Shown piece by piece: positions 28,435 through 40,332 of a stretch of DNA of 49,077 bases. A program made the translations under genes and the position numbers. This DNA is from Trichomonas tenax (taxonomy: Eukaryota > Parabasalia > Trichomonadida > Trichomonadidae). Where the stretch lies: assembly GCA_023091735.1 (NCBI GenBank), contig JALKBU010000314.1, positions 1 to 49,077 of the forward strand. Direction: 5' to 3'. Positions within the stretch are counted from its first letter, which is position 1, and each line of letters starts with the position of its first letter. The notes under the pieces are model-generated. The model had not been told where the DNA came from and made no database searches. It saw only the letters and a list, made by a program, of their open reading frames with translations.

Positions 28435-28955
28435 AACACTATTCAGTAAAATTATTCTATTATTAACAAAACAAGATCACGACCTTTTAAGCATGTTCAT
28501 AAAGATAATAAAAAACTATATTCCGAAGGTTATAACGAAGAAATACATTTTCAAATTTTAATACCTGGACTGTATACCATTAAAACACCAAAAATTGTAT
28601 AAACATTTGACTGGAGATCATAAATTCGTGAACATTTTGTTCGAACTAAATGTATTCATTAATTTCATGAAAAACGTTCTAAAATTGGAAATTAATGATG
28701 TAATTTGTAAGAAGATTAATTATATGTCATTTTTATTTATTTAGATTTATGAATTTAATATAGAAAATTAAATTTTTAATATGTATTTATGATTTTTTTT
28801 AATGATTAGAATTAAGAGATTTTAGAAAATTTAGTGATATTTCGAAATTAGAACCTATATAGAATCAAATTTTCGCGTGAAATCGAAATTTGTCAAAATT
28901 GAGACTAAAATTATCTATCTTTCTTACATTAATAACGATCAAAAAAAAACAAAGA

Positions 28956-29705
28956 ATGGCCAACATTTACGAGACAACATACAACAGATTCTTCCAAAGG
29001 CCGTCAACAACATCCTCCACAGGACACACAACAGCTACCACACGTCCAAGGAACGATTCTGGCTTCGCAGCGAATACGAGAATGAGTCCAATGGTTTTAA
29101 ATCCAACTTTTGGCGAGGAAATATCCGAAAGGCAAGTTGTTACGCGCGGGTTTACGGTATCTGAGAAATCAAGAACAAGAATGGAAAAATCCGGTTATTG
29201 GGACTCGGAAACAACACATATCAACAAGAAACAAGAAATGAACCTCGTTTCTACACAAATGAGGGACTTCCCGAAGTACAAATCGAACCATGAAGTTTAT
29301 TGGAATTTGAATCGCAACTTGATCGGCTCCAAAGAACCAACACCATTCTCAAGACAGCACCTCAGCATTGCTGAGAAAAGAATTTTACCAATGGAATCAA
29401 CAAATCAAGCTGCATATCCGAAGCCACAAGGAAAGTACGGAGTTAACGTTCCATCAAATGTTAGAATGGAAAGGTGCGGATTCTCCAATGCAGCTGTACC
29501 GATTTCATCGAAGAAAATCTCACTTTCAGATCGTTCTATGAATGATTTGTCTCCAAGCGAAGCAGCGAATCTCAAACGCGTTGATCCAAATGAGTACCAG
29601 AATATACAGTACAACAACCCATATTTGAGCACAGCACAGATCAGTTATCAACATCCTGCAAAACTTCGTGCTTACACAGCAGCGACACAATACAGAATGA
29701 ACTAA
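28956..29705 (+). CDS. Conserved-looking basic 249-residue protein with internal repeat, function unknown
   Basis: Intact gene from the ATG at 28956. In-frame codons reach further up to 28890 but contain no ATG. The protein is basic and rich in Ser, Thr, Asn and Arg, with no signal peptide or membrane span. Two segments resemble each other: residues 74-96 (TRMEKSGYW then HINKKQEMNL) and 169-191 (VRMERCGFS then PISSKKISLS), sharing R-M-E-[KR]-[SC]-G-[YF] and a later [IN]-x-K-K. The N-terminal 40 residues are low-complexity and probably disordered. Its codons carry more C and G at third positions than neighbouring reading frames, as in well-expressed trichomonad genes. The short-repeat, Pro/Tyr/Asn-rich style recalls axonemal or cytoskeletal microtubule-associated proteins, but that is only a guess. 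No Inr matching the consensus is obvious upstream. Confidence 0.85.
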   Translation: MANIYETTYNRFFQRPSTTSSTGHTTATTRPRNDSGFAANTRMSPMVLNPTFGEEISERQVVTRGFTVSEKSRTRMEKSGYWDSETTHINKKQEMNLVSTQMRDFPKYKSNHEVYWNLNRNLIGSKEPTPFSRQHLSIAEKRILPMESTNQAAYPKPQGKYGVNVPSNVRMERCGFSNAAVPISSKKISLSDRSMNDLSPSEAANLKRVDPNEYQNIQYNNPYLSTAQISYQHPAKLRAYTAATQYRMN

Positions 29706-29989
29706 TTTTGCATTATTTGTTTTATTTATACTTTTTTTAAAATAAATATTATTATATATTTGCAAACCTATATTTTTCATTTCTAATCTGAACTATAGCT
29801 AAGATTATTCCTGAAATATATCCTGTAGACGCAAAATCGACTTATAGTGTTATTTATGAGAAAATTAAAGCTTATTTAAATTTCGACTTATTTTAGCCAA
29901 AAATCGACTTATATTATAAAAAATATTATTTTGCTTTTTTGTTTATATTGTTATTAATGAGAAACTTAAATTTGCTTTTTAATTGAAAA

Positions 29990-30923
29990 TCATTCAAGAA
30001 AAAAAAAATACATAAACAATATGATATAACGCATATCTTCTCTGCATGGAGCTATATTAGTGTTCACATATCTAACAATTTTAGCTGTGTTATAATTAGC
30101 GTTAATGACCTTAGCTTTACATAAATTAGAGTACAAATGTTGAAGGTAGTTCTCAAATTTGTTTGTCTCCATCTGCTCAGTGTTTATTAACATATTTCAG
30201 ACCTTCAGCGTAACAATGAACAACTATCAATTGGACATCCCAAACTAGAACAAAATATGTCCTGTATTATTAATAAACAAACATTCGGAAACTGTTGCTG
30301 GATAAACTTCTTTGTAACCCCTAAATTCAATAATTCCATTGTTGTATAAAATGTTGCACCAATGAACTTTCAATGTAGAAGAGCATTCGGAAAATCTAAC
30401 ATAATAACACGAGGTTAAATTAGAGAATGTAGAGTGTTCTGAAATAAAGAAATCTTGCTTGAAGAGGTGCTATGCACTTTGTAATGTTTGTTTGACTCAT
30501 TTGGATCTTCCTGAAATCAAAGCGACATGTTGCATATCCATCTATATTTCCACAATTAGAAATTGTGGAAAAATTCATAAAATTCTTATATTCAGTTAAA
30601 TTAGAAACAATTATATAAGCAAAGTGGCCCCAATTTCTGTCAGAAATACTACAGTTAGTTCCATGCAATCTATTAATGCAGACTTCTCCTTTACTTTTAT
30701 AGAAAATTGCAGCACCACTGTCAGAGATATTTAAAATGTTCCTAAAAGAGCTGTACTCAGCGAGAAATTTGTTTTCATCACTGTTTGATGTGTTGAATTT
30801 AATAGCATTCACAATTAAATATTCAAATTGACAATTTGTGACGAGATATTGGCCGTCATTCGTTATATATCCATCGCTGGTTGAGTATGAACCGCTAAAG
30901 AATTCGTTCCACTCATTTCTCAT
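29990..30923 (-). pseudogene. Decayed right-handed beta-helix (Cys/Asn-rich) protein
   Basis: Read from 30923, 167 codons (to 30420) show the beta-helix family texture: ITNDGQYLVTNCQFEYL, SGAAIFYKSKGEVCI and ISNCGNIDGYATCRF. A frame change just before 30420 leads to a further family-like stretch (FSECSSTLKVHWCNILYNNG, then ECLFINNTGHILF), followed by stops. The last piece, 29990-30193, is a short open frame (YLQHLYSNLC and a hydrophobic end) that may be the old C-terminus. The N-terminus is missing: an ATG shortly upstream of 30923 runs into a stop after a few codons. This is the second of three relatives in the window. Confidence 0.6.
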
Positions 30924-31447
30924 ATTTTGTTTTCATATGATGTCGCCTTCAAAAAGAAAGCGGCGTCATTTTTTGATTTTTTTTTTTTTTTTGATCAAAT
31001 TGAAATGACAAATATCAAATATCAGGAAGGTGTCAGCATATTGCCTTGCTGAAGTCAGCAATACTAAACTTTAGTGTAAAGCCAGAATATGTGAGAATTA
31101 TAGTGAGAAAGAGTATTTGGAGAACTCAACATATTAAAAAAAATTATACCTAAATCACATGCAAAATGAAAAAAAAATTGTTTACGAATATATAGGAATA
31201 ATGAATATTGACAACATGTTAGGGTGATATGATATCCAGCGGTATTGCGTGCGACTTTATACGATCTAATTTTACAAATTGCAATTAATTAATTATAGAA
31301 TCGTATGATTGAGTTTTGAATTGAAAATAATCGTATGTTGTATAAATACAAATTTTTTCAAGTGATATTGAATATATGATAGTATTTAATATTTACATAC
31401 AAACAAATATAACAAGAAAAGAATAAAACAATAGAATAATAATTAAG
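30924..31447. other. AT-rich intergenic region with a T16 run
   Basis: About 520 bp without a gene. It holds a run of 16 T at 30977-30992 and otherwise AT-rich sequence. I see no RNA gene or coding texture here. Confidence 0.5.
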
Positions 31448-34400
31448 TTAGAGAGTCATGATGTCGATAGATTCGTCGAGTCGTCCAATCTGGATGTTGC
31501 GCGTGTAGTGCATTCCCGGTGACATTTTAGAAAAACAAACAATTTGTCCGTAGTCGATGTGTTTGAACATTTCGTCTGTTCGCCAAAGGATAGAGTTCGG
31601 AAAAGTGACGGACCATATCAAGTCTGTTTTCTCAGCTACGGCGACGACTTCGTCTTCGATAGATGCTGTGATTTTAACATCAATGTGTCGATTCTCTGCC
31701 TCGTACTGAGCCAGCTGAGCGAAATTGATGGCGTCGCGACTGGCTTGGCGTGATGCGTTAGGATCATAGAAAGTTACGTAAAAAGAGAATCTGAGTTTCT
31801 CGAACATGAAGAATGAGACAAACTGTGAGAAGAAATCTTCGATCTTTGATGAATAAGCAAGGAAATCTTCATTTGATACAATCTCGGAGAAACAAAAGTT
31901 GACAACTGATACGCTCTGGATATGAGTTGGTTTGTCTCTCTGAAGCATTGTGGGGATTGAATACGTAAGTCTAATATCTTTGTGAAGGTTCTTAAGCATG
32001 TCCTTCTTCATGAAGAGCCCTGTCATGTCGTTAGAGACGATTACAGTCTTATCTCGAAGTCGCAGATTGCCAAACAGAGACTTCTTATCGTAGACAGAGT
32101 ACGAGAAGAAGTGCCTCGTGCCGCTCTGGTCGACGATCTTGCCTGGGAGGTGACTTGACAATGTTCCGATCACATCGCCAAACAAATCATAAGCTGTCTC
32201 GTTCTGATCGACAATTTTGTGATCAGATGATGCTTCAAATGTTGGAACAGGGAGGTGTGTGTATATCTCTTCTGTGAGGCCTTCGATTGGACACTTGTAT
32301 CCAAGGAATTCATCGTTCTCGTCGAAGAATGGGTTGTCGTATTTAGGTAGAGAGATAAACTTGTTGATTAAGTTGAAGGATGTCTCGAGTCTGCGAACCA
32401 TGATGATTCCATATGTGATCATCATTGCGATAGCGAAAATGAAGATGACAGGTGCAGAGATAAAAGTGAACATGATAGATTCCGATCGAACGTCCATACT
32501 TTGATTTAGTTCATACAACAAATCAACGATTGGTATTGTGCAGTTTAATGCCGAATTGAGTGCAATTGTTGCAACTGTTGGATATTTTGAGCTCGTTTGA
32601 TTCTCCTTGATGAGGAAGTAGTAATCTCTCAGCAAAATCGTCGAAGCGTTGAAGAAGTCAACAATAATACTTTCTTTTATGTTCGAGAAAGATATTTTGA
32701 TCTTTTCATCACCAATGATGTTCGGATTTGCATTATAACTGTAATTTACTGTTTCAGAGAACTGATATGTCATTCTATTCGAATACAATGAAGAGATTAC
32801 AGAAGTAAGAATGGAATAAATGTATTTGATTGTTTCCAGGGCAACTTCTGCATTCTCGTTTTCAGTGTAATTGATCAACTGAGGAAGAAGCAAATCAGAG
32901 TTTGCAATGATTGGAGTGACTTGACTCAAATATAATGAAAATCTAGTGAAATCTATATAACTATAATTGATGTAATTAAGTGTTATACAATAAATGACAC
33001 AAATTATGAAAGGCAATAAACAAATAAAGAAGAATTTCCACATCGTTGCCTTGTACTGGTTTCCTGATGTATAAATATTAGAATTCGCAATAAGCATATC
33101 ATTGTAATTCTGATGAACAACTGATGAGAAGTTCTTATTGAAGTGCATCGCTTGCGATGCCATTTCGTAGTGAAAGTCGATAAATTGCTTTGATCCAATG
33201 AAGAAAAGGATGATATATATTATCAATGTGAACAAGAGGAAATAAATGCAGTAATACAATGCATTGTGAACTGATTCTATATTATCAGAATAAAAATTAA
33301 ACAAGCTTGTTCCTCTTTCGCAGATAGTGTTAAATAAATCAATCGTGATGTCGGAATCTGTAATATATTCTTGACTGTAGGCCGCACCAAGGATCTTTTC
33401 TCTTGCTGAATTAATGATATTCAGAAATGTTTTGTTTTTAATAACTGACGGAATTGCCGTTATAGCATCTAAAGAAGAATTGATATAGAAAATCGCTGAA
33501 TCAATGAATAGTGGATCGATATCTTGTTCTTTGTACAAATACGATAACATATCGTAAGCATATAAAATATTCGCGTAAATCGTGTATTGGTTCTTCACTG
33601 CATTTCTTCGACTCCTTGCGGTTGAATTACTATGTGATATCCACATATAGCAAGCAACGCAAACTAAAAGAATAAGAACCATCATTCCAATAGATACACC
33701 TTTGATTATTCTATATTTTGGTGGCTTGAACTTAGAGATACTTTCCATTCGTACATGATAATAATCATCGGAGATATTGAAGCATTCGTCAGCAATAATT
33801 TTCTTATCACAGTTATCTTCTTCTCCATCTTCAATGACGGGTTCATAAAGTCTTTTTGGTGTTGGCTCCAAATAAACATTCGTAAGAAATGCTTTGTAAC
33901 CTCCAATAATTTGATCATGGCGTTGAAGGAAAGACATTGATCTTTGCACAAGTACTGATAAATTAAACAATGCATTTCCTGCCATTATTTTGTTGTTTTG
34001 AATAACATAATACCAATATTGTTCGTGTTCGTGATAACACATCGAAAGCAGAGTGTTGGATATCGCATCTCCTTTCTCAGTGGAGCTTCCATGAGCTACG
34101 AATAATATCGATCTCAACATCGAAGAAAAATAAATATTCGTTGTATTAAAAATCGATAATTTTTCAGCGAATTGTAGTAATTCTTTGTGCGCTGATTGGT
34201 CGTAAAGCTTAAATAAGATTGCGTATACTATTAACGAATAATTTTCGGGATATTTTTGCATTAATTTTTCTGGAAAGTTAGTAGCGAACTTGTCTTGGTC
34301 TTTATGAATATCAGCGACAACAAGAAATCTGCAAATTCTTGAAGAAATGTAATAATTCGGGTCAACATTTGCTAATTTCTTAAGAGTGCGTTTAACCCAC

Positions 34401-35344
34401 CATCTCGAGGCATATGTGTGTATAAATGCAAGAGGAACTCCTATAGCGATCGCTGTCCACAGCTTCTTCAGCGAAGATTCGGAATATTCAAGTTGATATC
34501 GTGCTGTGCAAACAATCATTATTGAAACATTCAAAATATAAACGACTGCGATGGCTAAAAATGAATGCCAAGCACTGTGATAAACAGGGAATCGAAAAAG
34601 CCATAACAAAATAATAATTCCGTAAGTAAAGAGCGCGATACACACGAATGTTGTTGCTTGGAGTTCCTGATCTGAGTATTCTATATAAAGCATTCCAATA
34701 ATCAAAGCGTTGTAAAAATAAAATAAATTCATTGAAACTCTAAAGTTTGGCGAAACGTAAACGAGTTTTTCCATTCTAGAATCTGTCATTAGTTTTGTCA
34801 CAGCGAAAATTATTGATGGCGCTGAAAAAAATGATAAAAAAGATATTAATAGAACGTTTCTCGTCTTATAATATATGAAGTGAAAGACTGAAGAGAAGAA
34901 TCCTATAACAGTGATCGTGACTAAAACTGGTGATATCGTATTAAAAAACGTATTATACATTAATGTCGGCATTGAAAGAATATTTTTTGTTCTTCGCTGG
35001 CTGATCCTTATTACTGTAGATATAAGTGATAACGTGAATATAATTATGAAGGTAACAGATGATTCTAGCGAAAAAAGCGATTTTGGCTGAATTTTATAAG
35101 TAGTTCCAACTATTGTTCTATAGACATACAGCCAGTCCGTGGGATAGTCGCCTGTAAACCGTTCAATGTTAATAATTAAACTCGATATTACTTGAAAACC
35201 AATTAGCAATGCGTTGATTACAGCGACAACATGCTGCCCAATTATCTGTGCTTTGGTGAAAGACCCCAAATCGTCGAAATGCCGGCAAAACGTAAGGAAT
35301 GTATTTGTTTTCTCGTCGCTTACAATATTATCCCATACTTTCAT
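31448..35344 (-). CDS. Large multi-membrane PAS plus cyclase-homology protein, cyclase domain degenerate
   Basis: Member of the large trichomonad family of integral-membrane adenylate/guanylate cyclase-like proteins. The frame is open from 35416, but only TTG precedes the ATG at 35344, giving 1,298 residues; positions here count from 35416, so that ATG is residue 25. Eight spans lie at about 61-83, 118-138, 160-183, 188-210, 228-246, 255-275, 284-304 and 317-336. A helical cytosolic region (350-560, with the family's NYSLIVYAILFKLYDQSAHK) follows, then spans at about 573-593, 719-741, 792-813 and 980-1007 flanking Asn-rich loops. Next come a PAS-like domain (about 1055-1145, VPTFEASSDHKIVDQNETA) and a cyclase-homology domain (about 1165-1322). 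That domain lacks the DIVGFT-type block (VVNFCFSEIVS instead), the GD metal-binding motif and the NTG substrate motif, so it is probably a pseudo-cyclase. TCATT motifs lie around 35400, about 60 bases before the ATG. Confidence 0.92.
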   Translation of the reverse strand: MKVWDNIVSDEKTNTFLTFCRHFDDLGSFTKAQIIGQHVVAVINALLIGFQVISSLIINIERFTGDYPTDWLYVYRTIVGTTYKIQPKSLFSLESSVTFIIIFTLSLISTVIRISQRRTKNILSMPTLMYNTFFNTISPVLVTITVIGFFSSVFHFIYYKTRNVLLISFLSFFSAPSIIFAVTKLMTDSRMEKLVYVSPNFRVSMNLFYFYNALIIGMLYIEYSDQELQATTFVCIALFTYGIIILLWLFRFPVYHSAWHSFLAIAVVYILNVSIMIVCTARYQLEYSESSLKKLWTAIAIGVPLAFIHTYASRWWVKRTLKKLANVDPNYYISSRICRFLVVADIHKDQDKFATNFPEKLMQKYPENYSLIVYAILFKLYDQSAHKELLQFAEKLSIFNTTNIYFSSMLRSILFVAHGSSTEKGDAISNTLLSMCYHEHEQYWYYVIQNNKIMAGNALFNLSVLVQRSMSFLQRHDQIIGGYKAFLTNVYLEPTPKRLYEPVIEDGEEDNCDKKIIADECFNISDDYYHVRMESISKFKPPKYRIIKGVSIGMMVLILLVCVACYMWISHSNSTARSRRNAVKNQYTIYANILYAYDMLSYLYKEQDIDPLFIDSAIFYINSSLDAITAIPSVIKNKTFLNIINSAREKILGAAYSQEYITDSDITIDLFNTICERGTSLFNFYSDNIESVHNALYYCIYFLLFTLIIYIILFFIGSKQFIDFHYEMASQAMHFNKNFSSVVHQNYNDMLIANSNIYTSGNQYKATMWKFFFICLLPFIICVIYCITLNYINYSYIDFTRFSLYLSQVTPIIANSDLLLPQLINYTENENAEVALETIKYIYSILTSVISSLYSNRMTYQFSETVNYSYNANPNIIGDEKIKISFSNIKESIIVDFFNASTILLRDYYFLIKENQTSSKYPTVATIALNSALNCTIPIVDLLYELNQSMDVRSESIMFTFISAPVIFIFAIAMMITYGIIMVRRLETSFNLINKFISLPKYDNPFFDENDEFLGYKCPIEGLTEEIYTHLPVPTFEASSDHKIVDQNETAYDLFGDVIGTLSSHLPGKIVDQSGTRHFFSYSVYDKKSLFGNLRLRDKTVIVSNDMTGLFMKKDMLKNLHKDIRLTYSIPTMLQRDKPTHIQSVSVVNFCFSEIVSNEDFLAYSSKIEDFFSQFVSFFMFEKLRFSFYVTFYDPNASRQASRDAINFAQLAQYEAENRHIDVKITASIEDEVVAVAEKTDLIWSVTFPNSILWRTDEMFKHIDYGQIVCFSKMSPGMHYTRNIQIGRLDESIDIMTL

Positions 35345-36827
35345 ATTTTTTGGAGCAAAAAAAACATTTTGGCTAAAAATTAAAGTTTTTTGGTATATGT
35401 TAATGAATGATTTCAAATGACCGAAATTTTTTCATAATTGTTCACAAAATATTCTATAAGAACTATTAATATTTGTAATAGTTTATGAAATTTTCTTTGA
35501 GACTTCTTAAAAGTTCTATATCAGGCTGAAATATTGAAAAGAATTTACAAAAACTTCTATGAATTTCCTCAAAAATTTTATGTTCATCATTAATTATACA
35601 ATAATATTTAACGAATAATTATTCATTTACAAATTTCTTTGAAAAAAATGTATAATATAGCTTTTTTGTTTCAAATTTTCGACATATTTTATCTGAAGCC
35701 AACTTCATGATTATACCTGATTGGTTGACACATTTCCTTGGTCATGTTGCTCATGTATAGGGCCATCAAATTCGTATAATCAAGTTTAATGATTCACATT
35801 CGTTGTCGAATATACCATGAAAGAACTTATGAGTTGGTGCCAAATTTAATTTAAAACAATAGGCGTGCATGAAGTGCATGCTAATACATGTTATATTTTG
35901 ATGTTAATAATGACAATATACAATAAAAAAATGATTTGAAAAAAAAATATTAAAAAAAGCAAAAAAATGATGGATGGATTGAATCAAACCATGTCGTGAT
36001 TGTTATCTATCTTTCCAAGACTTAGCAATTGAGCCATATATCCGGCGAGAACTACTCTCAATTTATTTTAGGTATTTAATCATCAGCATGGCTTGGGCTC
36101 TCTGAAATTTCCTGAATCTTATGTATGAATTATATGGAAAATCATATTTACATCGAAATATCTGATAAAAATACACTTTTATTTTTTATCATATTAATTT
36201 TTACCTATCTCCTGATTTCTTGGTATATTGTTGTTGCATGACGTCTTACTATTAAGTAGCATCCCTTACAATATACATTGTTCTTGCTAATCATTCTTTG
36301 TTATGATGATGTTGAGTTATATCTTTGTGTAATAGATACTCTTCATCTTGCCAAATGGTCATATAAATTGTATGATATGTATATCAATAAGGTTTAATTA
36401 AAACTAATCAATATGAAAGTTAGATTGAAAAATACAAATTCAGGATAACACGCAATTATGCATTAGTAAGTTCTGCTGCAACTTAATTAGCATCATCTGT
36501 GTTTCATGTTTATCGCTTGTTGAATGCATTGTCATAACACTATACCGAAAATTTTAGAGGGAAAATTATAAGGTTATATATTTTGAAAAAAAGTTTTATG
36601 AAGTTTGATTCAAACCTGCAACAGATAAGTGTGTTTATGCCGGTATGACACTCTGTATTGAATTTTAGAAGTAGTTTCTTGTTATATAATAGTCTCCAAA
36701 GCTTGGCAGCTTAGTTATTGGGCTCTCCAGTTTTTGATATGATGAGTCTTATTAAGAAATTAAAGCAATCCCAAGCAGCTCTATAAATTCTCATAAAACC
36801 ATGATATTCAAAGAATTCAATATCAAT

Positions 36828-36854
36828 TACCCAGATGTTCGACAAGATGCAAGT
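36828..36854 (+). repeat. 27-bp inverted repeat, copy 1
   Basis: The 27 bases here are exactly the reverse complement of 37888-37914. On the minus strand they read TCILSNIW in one frame and LHLVEHLG in another. The similarity fades outside the core but is still traceable for about 40 bases at the protein level. This suggests two diverged copies of one dispersed element in opposite orientation. Confidence 0.8.
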
Positions 36855-37887
36855 TCCCTTTAGGCCGAGGGAGCATCGGATGATAACCATTATTTCAGTT
36901 TGGTCATGGCCAGCCACCTGGAGCTGATACAAATCATGAGCAGTATTGAAAGTATACGATATACGCCTCCTGTTAGACATAATATCTATTGTCATTATTC
37001 GGCCCTGGTAGAAAAAATATGTTTTCACTTACAGCTTGGACTACAAATTAAACACAATTTTCATAAATTTTTCTTCTTTTTGGTGCAAATTTTTTAAATA
37101 TCATATTATTAAATAAACACGAATAATGGATATAAAATTTAATTTATGATTTATGATATTTTAAGCCGTTGTCTCTAAAATTGAAAAAAATTATTAATCT
37201 TTTATCAAAATTACAAAATATATTAAAAATATCAATATGAATGTACCTAGGGGGTTTGCTTGTATATAATTATTCTTTTTGTAAAGAAAAAACAAACACT
37301 TGTTGCATATTATATCTGCAATTTATTCAGCAAAATTTACAGTAATTTTTGAAAATCTAAAGGATGAAAGGTTGTTGTATACATATAACATCACCTCAAA
37401 AAGATAAGACCTTATCGTATGATTCATCGAGAAACATCTAATTTAATGAGGTAAAAATGGACGTTTCTAGAGGGTGTGGAATTGGCAGTAGTGTAGTTGA
37501 AATGCGCATTGCCTCTAGTTTATGTATATCGTCATGAAAAGCGAAAAAAGTATTTGGTGATGGAGATATAACTTGAAACTTTTGAAAAGTCTACACGTGA
37601 ACATTATTTTTTGGCCTAGTTTAGCTTTTTGATGTCCACATGTAACTAGCTCACTCAATCCAGGGCAAAAATTCATGGTTGACCGAGTAGATATCTGGAT
37701 AATTTGAATATCAAGGTGAAGAAAGTGGTTGTTAGACTATGCAGAGGACGCTGGACTGTTCCTCAGGTTGAAACTAAGAGTTTTGCTGAAGCTCTGACCT
37801 CAAGATTAGGGTCTGACCCGTAGCAACCTCCTGCAAGCATTCATCAAAATGGCCATCGTTGTGTAAACCTCACAAATTAAGCAGAGG

Positions 37888-37914
37888 ACTTGCATCTTGT
37901 CGAACATCTGGGTA
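37888..37914 (-). repeat. 27-bp inverted repeat, copy 2
   Basis: Exact reverse complement of 36828-36854, about 1 kb away. On the plus strand it lies just downstream of a protein-like stretch (37698-37818, RGRWTVPQVETKSFAEALTS) and reads LHLVEHLG in the same frame as an NGHRC segment. The matching copy has NGYHP at the same distance. No transposase family could be assigned. Confidence 0.8.
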
Positions 37915-40332
37915 TAGAAAATATAAAGTTTAAATCAAAGCAAATACGAATAAATTGCCAGCAAATATGAATACAATCTATAACTCTGCTTTTATGATGA
38001 TTAAAAAGCAAAAAATAATATTAAATATCATAATCGATGTAAAAGACAGTAGATAGCATCATCATAGAGCACAAATGTAATTGGCAATCAATTTGAATTT
38101 TAATGAAATTTCAATATTTTTTCTATGTTGGAAAAGGTTTTGCTGATAAAATGTCACATGCTTAGCATCATGTCCTGAACAAATTTTCCAATATATTTGT
38201 AAAACAGAAGTGATTTTTTCTCGCTTAACTTGGAATAGATCATCAACAAAAAGTGAGAAATAAGGTTAGTTCCCTGTCTGTCCCTTAATCTATATTTTGA
38301 ATATTTTTCAAAACTTATCTGTCATATATGAAATACATCAACAAGACTTTAATAAACACAACAAAAAGTAGTGAAGTTATTTTTTCAATTTTCTCAATAA
38401 GGTTAATTATGCTCAGCAATTTGGATAACCCTATCTTTACCCTTCTGGCGGCTTATCTATCATGAGATGCTCAACTTATTTCTAGAATGAAAAGATTAAA
38501 CTCGATCTCATGTCTTAATAGAGGATATATCAATTGCTACCAATTTAGGTCTCAAATATACCCTCAATGCGTAGAAGTGAAGTTCCCTGAGATTTATCGA
38601 AGTTCGCCGTAAAAATTCCAATAAAGATATGTCAAAAAATTTAACGCCTTTATCAAATTTAATCAAATATGATAAATGATAATTAAAAATCAGAATAATT
38701 AACTGCGGCATACAGATAATTGAAATAAATTTGGCTTTTAAACCAAAATTAATTAAATTCGTTTGAAACTGATGAATTCAATGAAAAAAAAATCAATTTC
38801 ACAAAGATCTTGATTATGAAACTATATTTTGTGCATACATATATATTATAATTTTTTGAGATTGTGCAGCTATGTTGGTTAAGCATTCAAAGCGAAATAT
38901 AGTCGTAATTCTCAATTATTTTTTATACTAGCTAAAAAATAAAATAATAAATCACATATTACTTGATACAGAAATATGCAAATCATATGTAAGAACATGA
39001 AATCAAATGTAATATTACATTTCATTTGATGATTAACTCTTACTCATTTTAATACATTACATCCTACATATAACTATTCTGCAAAGGAATGATTTTTCAA
39101 CGAGCACATATGTAGTTATGATTAGAAAGAAAAAATACAATTACATCAAGAATCGAACACTCGACTAATATGTTAAAAAACACTTTTCCCATTAGACTAA
39201 TTTGACATGTAAATTTTCAAATTACGAATTTTTATTTAATCAAATTATAAAATTATGATCTCTATAACTTAAGTTAGTAGAGCTTAGATATATTAGTATG
39301 AGCATCTACACTACCCCCTATGTCTACCATTAAAGTTACAAAGAAATTGAATCTGGAAAATGGAGTGTCACAGCCTTTGATTATATTTTGGTGTCAGAGA
39401 TTCCGTTTCAATAGCAATAGAGAGAGGTGTCGTATGTCTTATGATAAATGAACAGGCTTGGCTAGTTACATTTCACAATAAATAACAAATAAGATTAATT
39501 TATCCATCCTCATTATATTTATCAATTGAAATGTCATTTTTGAGTACTTTACAAAAACCGTGTATATAAAAAATGTTTATTAGATGAGAAAAGCAAGGAT
39601 AAGGAGTGATATTTCAATTCTCCATTCGATATACAGTAAGAGGCTAGAAAATCAGCTATTTTGACGGTACTTTTTGGGTGATGAAACGAGAAACGGAAAA
39701 GTTCTTTGCTGTAGAACAGAAAGCAGAGCGTGTGATTGTGGAAGGGACGAGGATGGTTAGAACGTCATCAAGGACAAACTTTCTCTACCTCCATATGTAT
39801 TTTATGTATCGTCTTGTAAAGTATTCAATTTATGTAGCTTTTTTCCGGAAATTCCTTAATTCCAAATTATTGAATAATGATGACAAAATGGAATAAATGA
39901 ATCCGCTTTCATAAGGATTATCTATTCGATTGAAAAACATCAAATCACAGAGATTTCTAAATGAAATCAATTGATGTAATAAAGATTAATTGATCTAATG
40001 CTGTAGTGATGATAAGATGGGATTTATTGATTTCAAATATAAACAATGATAAAATGTAATAAATGATTTTATCTAACAATCATACTTGACGAGAAATTTA
40101 AACTACATTTTGTAATAATTGCAGGTATTTTGTTTAACAAAGATTTATACAAAATAGATTGATTTGCTTCATATCAGAATATAAAACAAAAGATATCAGT
40201 TTATCCAATATTGGAATGATAAACAAAAGAGATTGGTTTTTTAGATGCCAAATGATTTTATTTCTTAGTGATGTTAAAATGCCAATGAATAATTTGATAA
40301 ATGGTGTAATTATACAAAATCAAATATATATA

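Larger units (their letters stand above)
35345..40332. other. About 5 kb gene-poor region with scattered repeat relics
   Basis: This is the longest stretch without a believable gene. It is mostly very AT-rich with short GC-richer islands at about 36830-37010, 37440-37530, 37700-37910 and 39660-39790. The islands at 36711-37028 (minus) and 37698-37818 (plus) have protein-like reading frames without recognisable family. They share a 27-bp inverted match, listed separately, and look like relics of one dispersed element. The short open frame at 39678-39896 has no upstream or downstream continuation. A tRNA-like string near 39144-39210 does not fold properly. Confidence 0.5.

Noticed and set aside
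36711..37028. 105-codon open frame on the minus strand as a gene
   Set aside because: No family, no start context, and its centre is a dispersed repeat shared with 37888-37914 where the frame is broken.
39144..39210. tRNA-like sequence on the minus strand (GTTCGATTC box B and TAGTCTAATGGG box A-like)
   Set aside because: The T-arm, D-arm and acceptor stems do not pair properly, so it is at best an old tRNA-derived remnant.
39678..39896. 72-codon open frame on the plus strand
   Set aside because: The first half looks protein-like, but it has no recognisable family, no promoter motif and no continuation.
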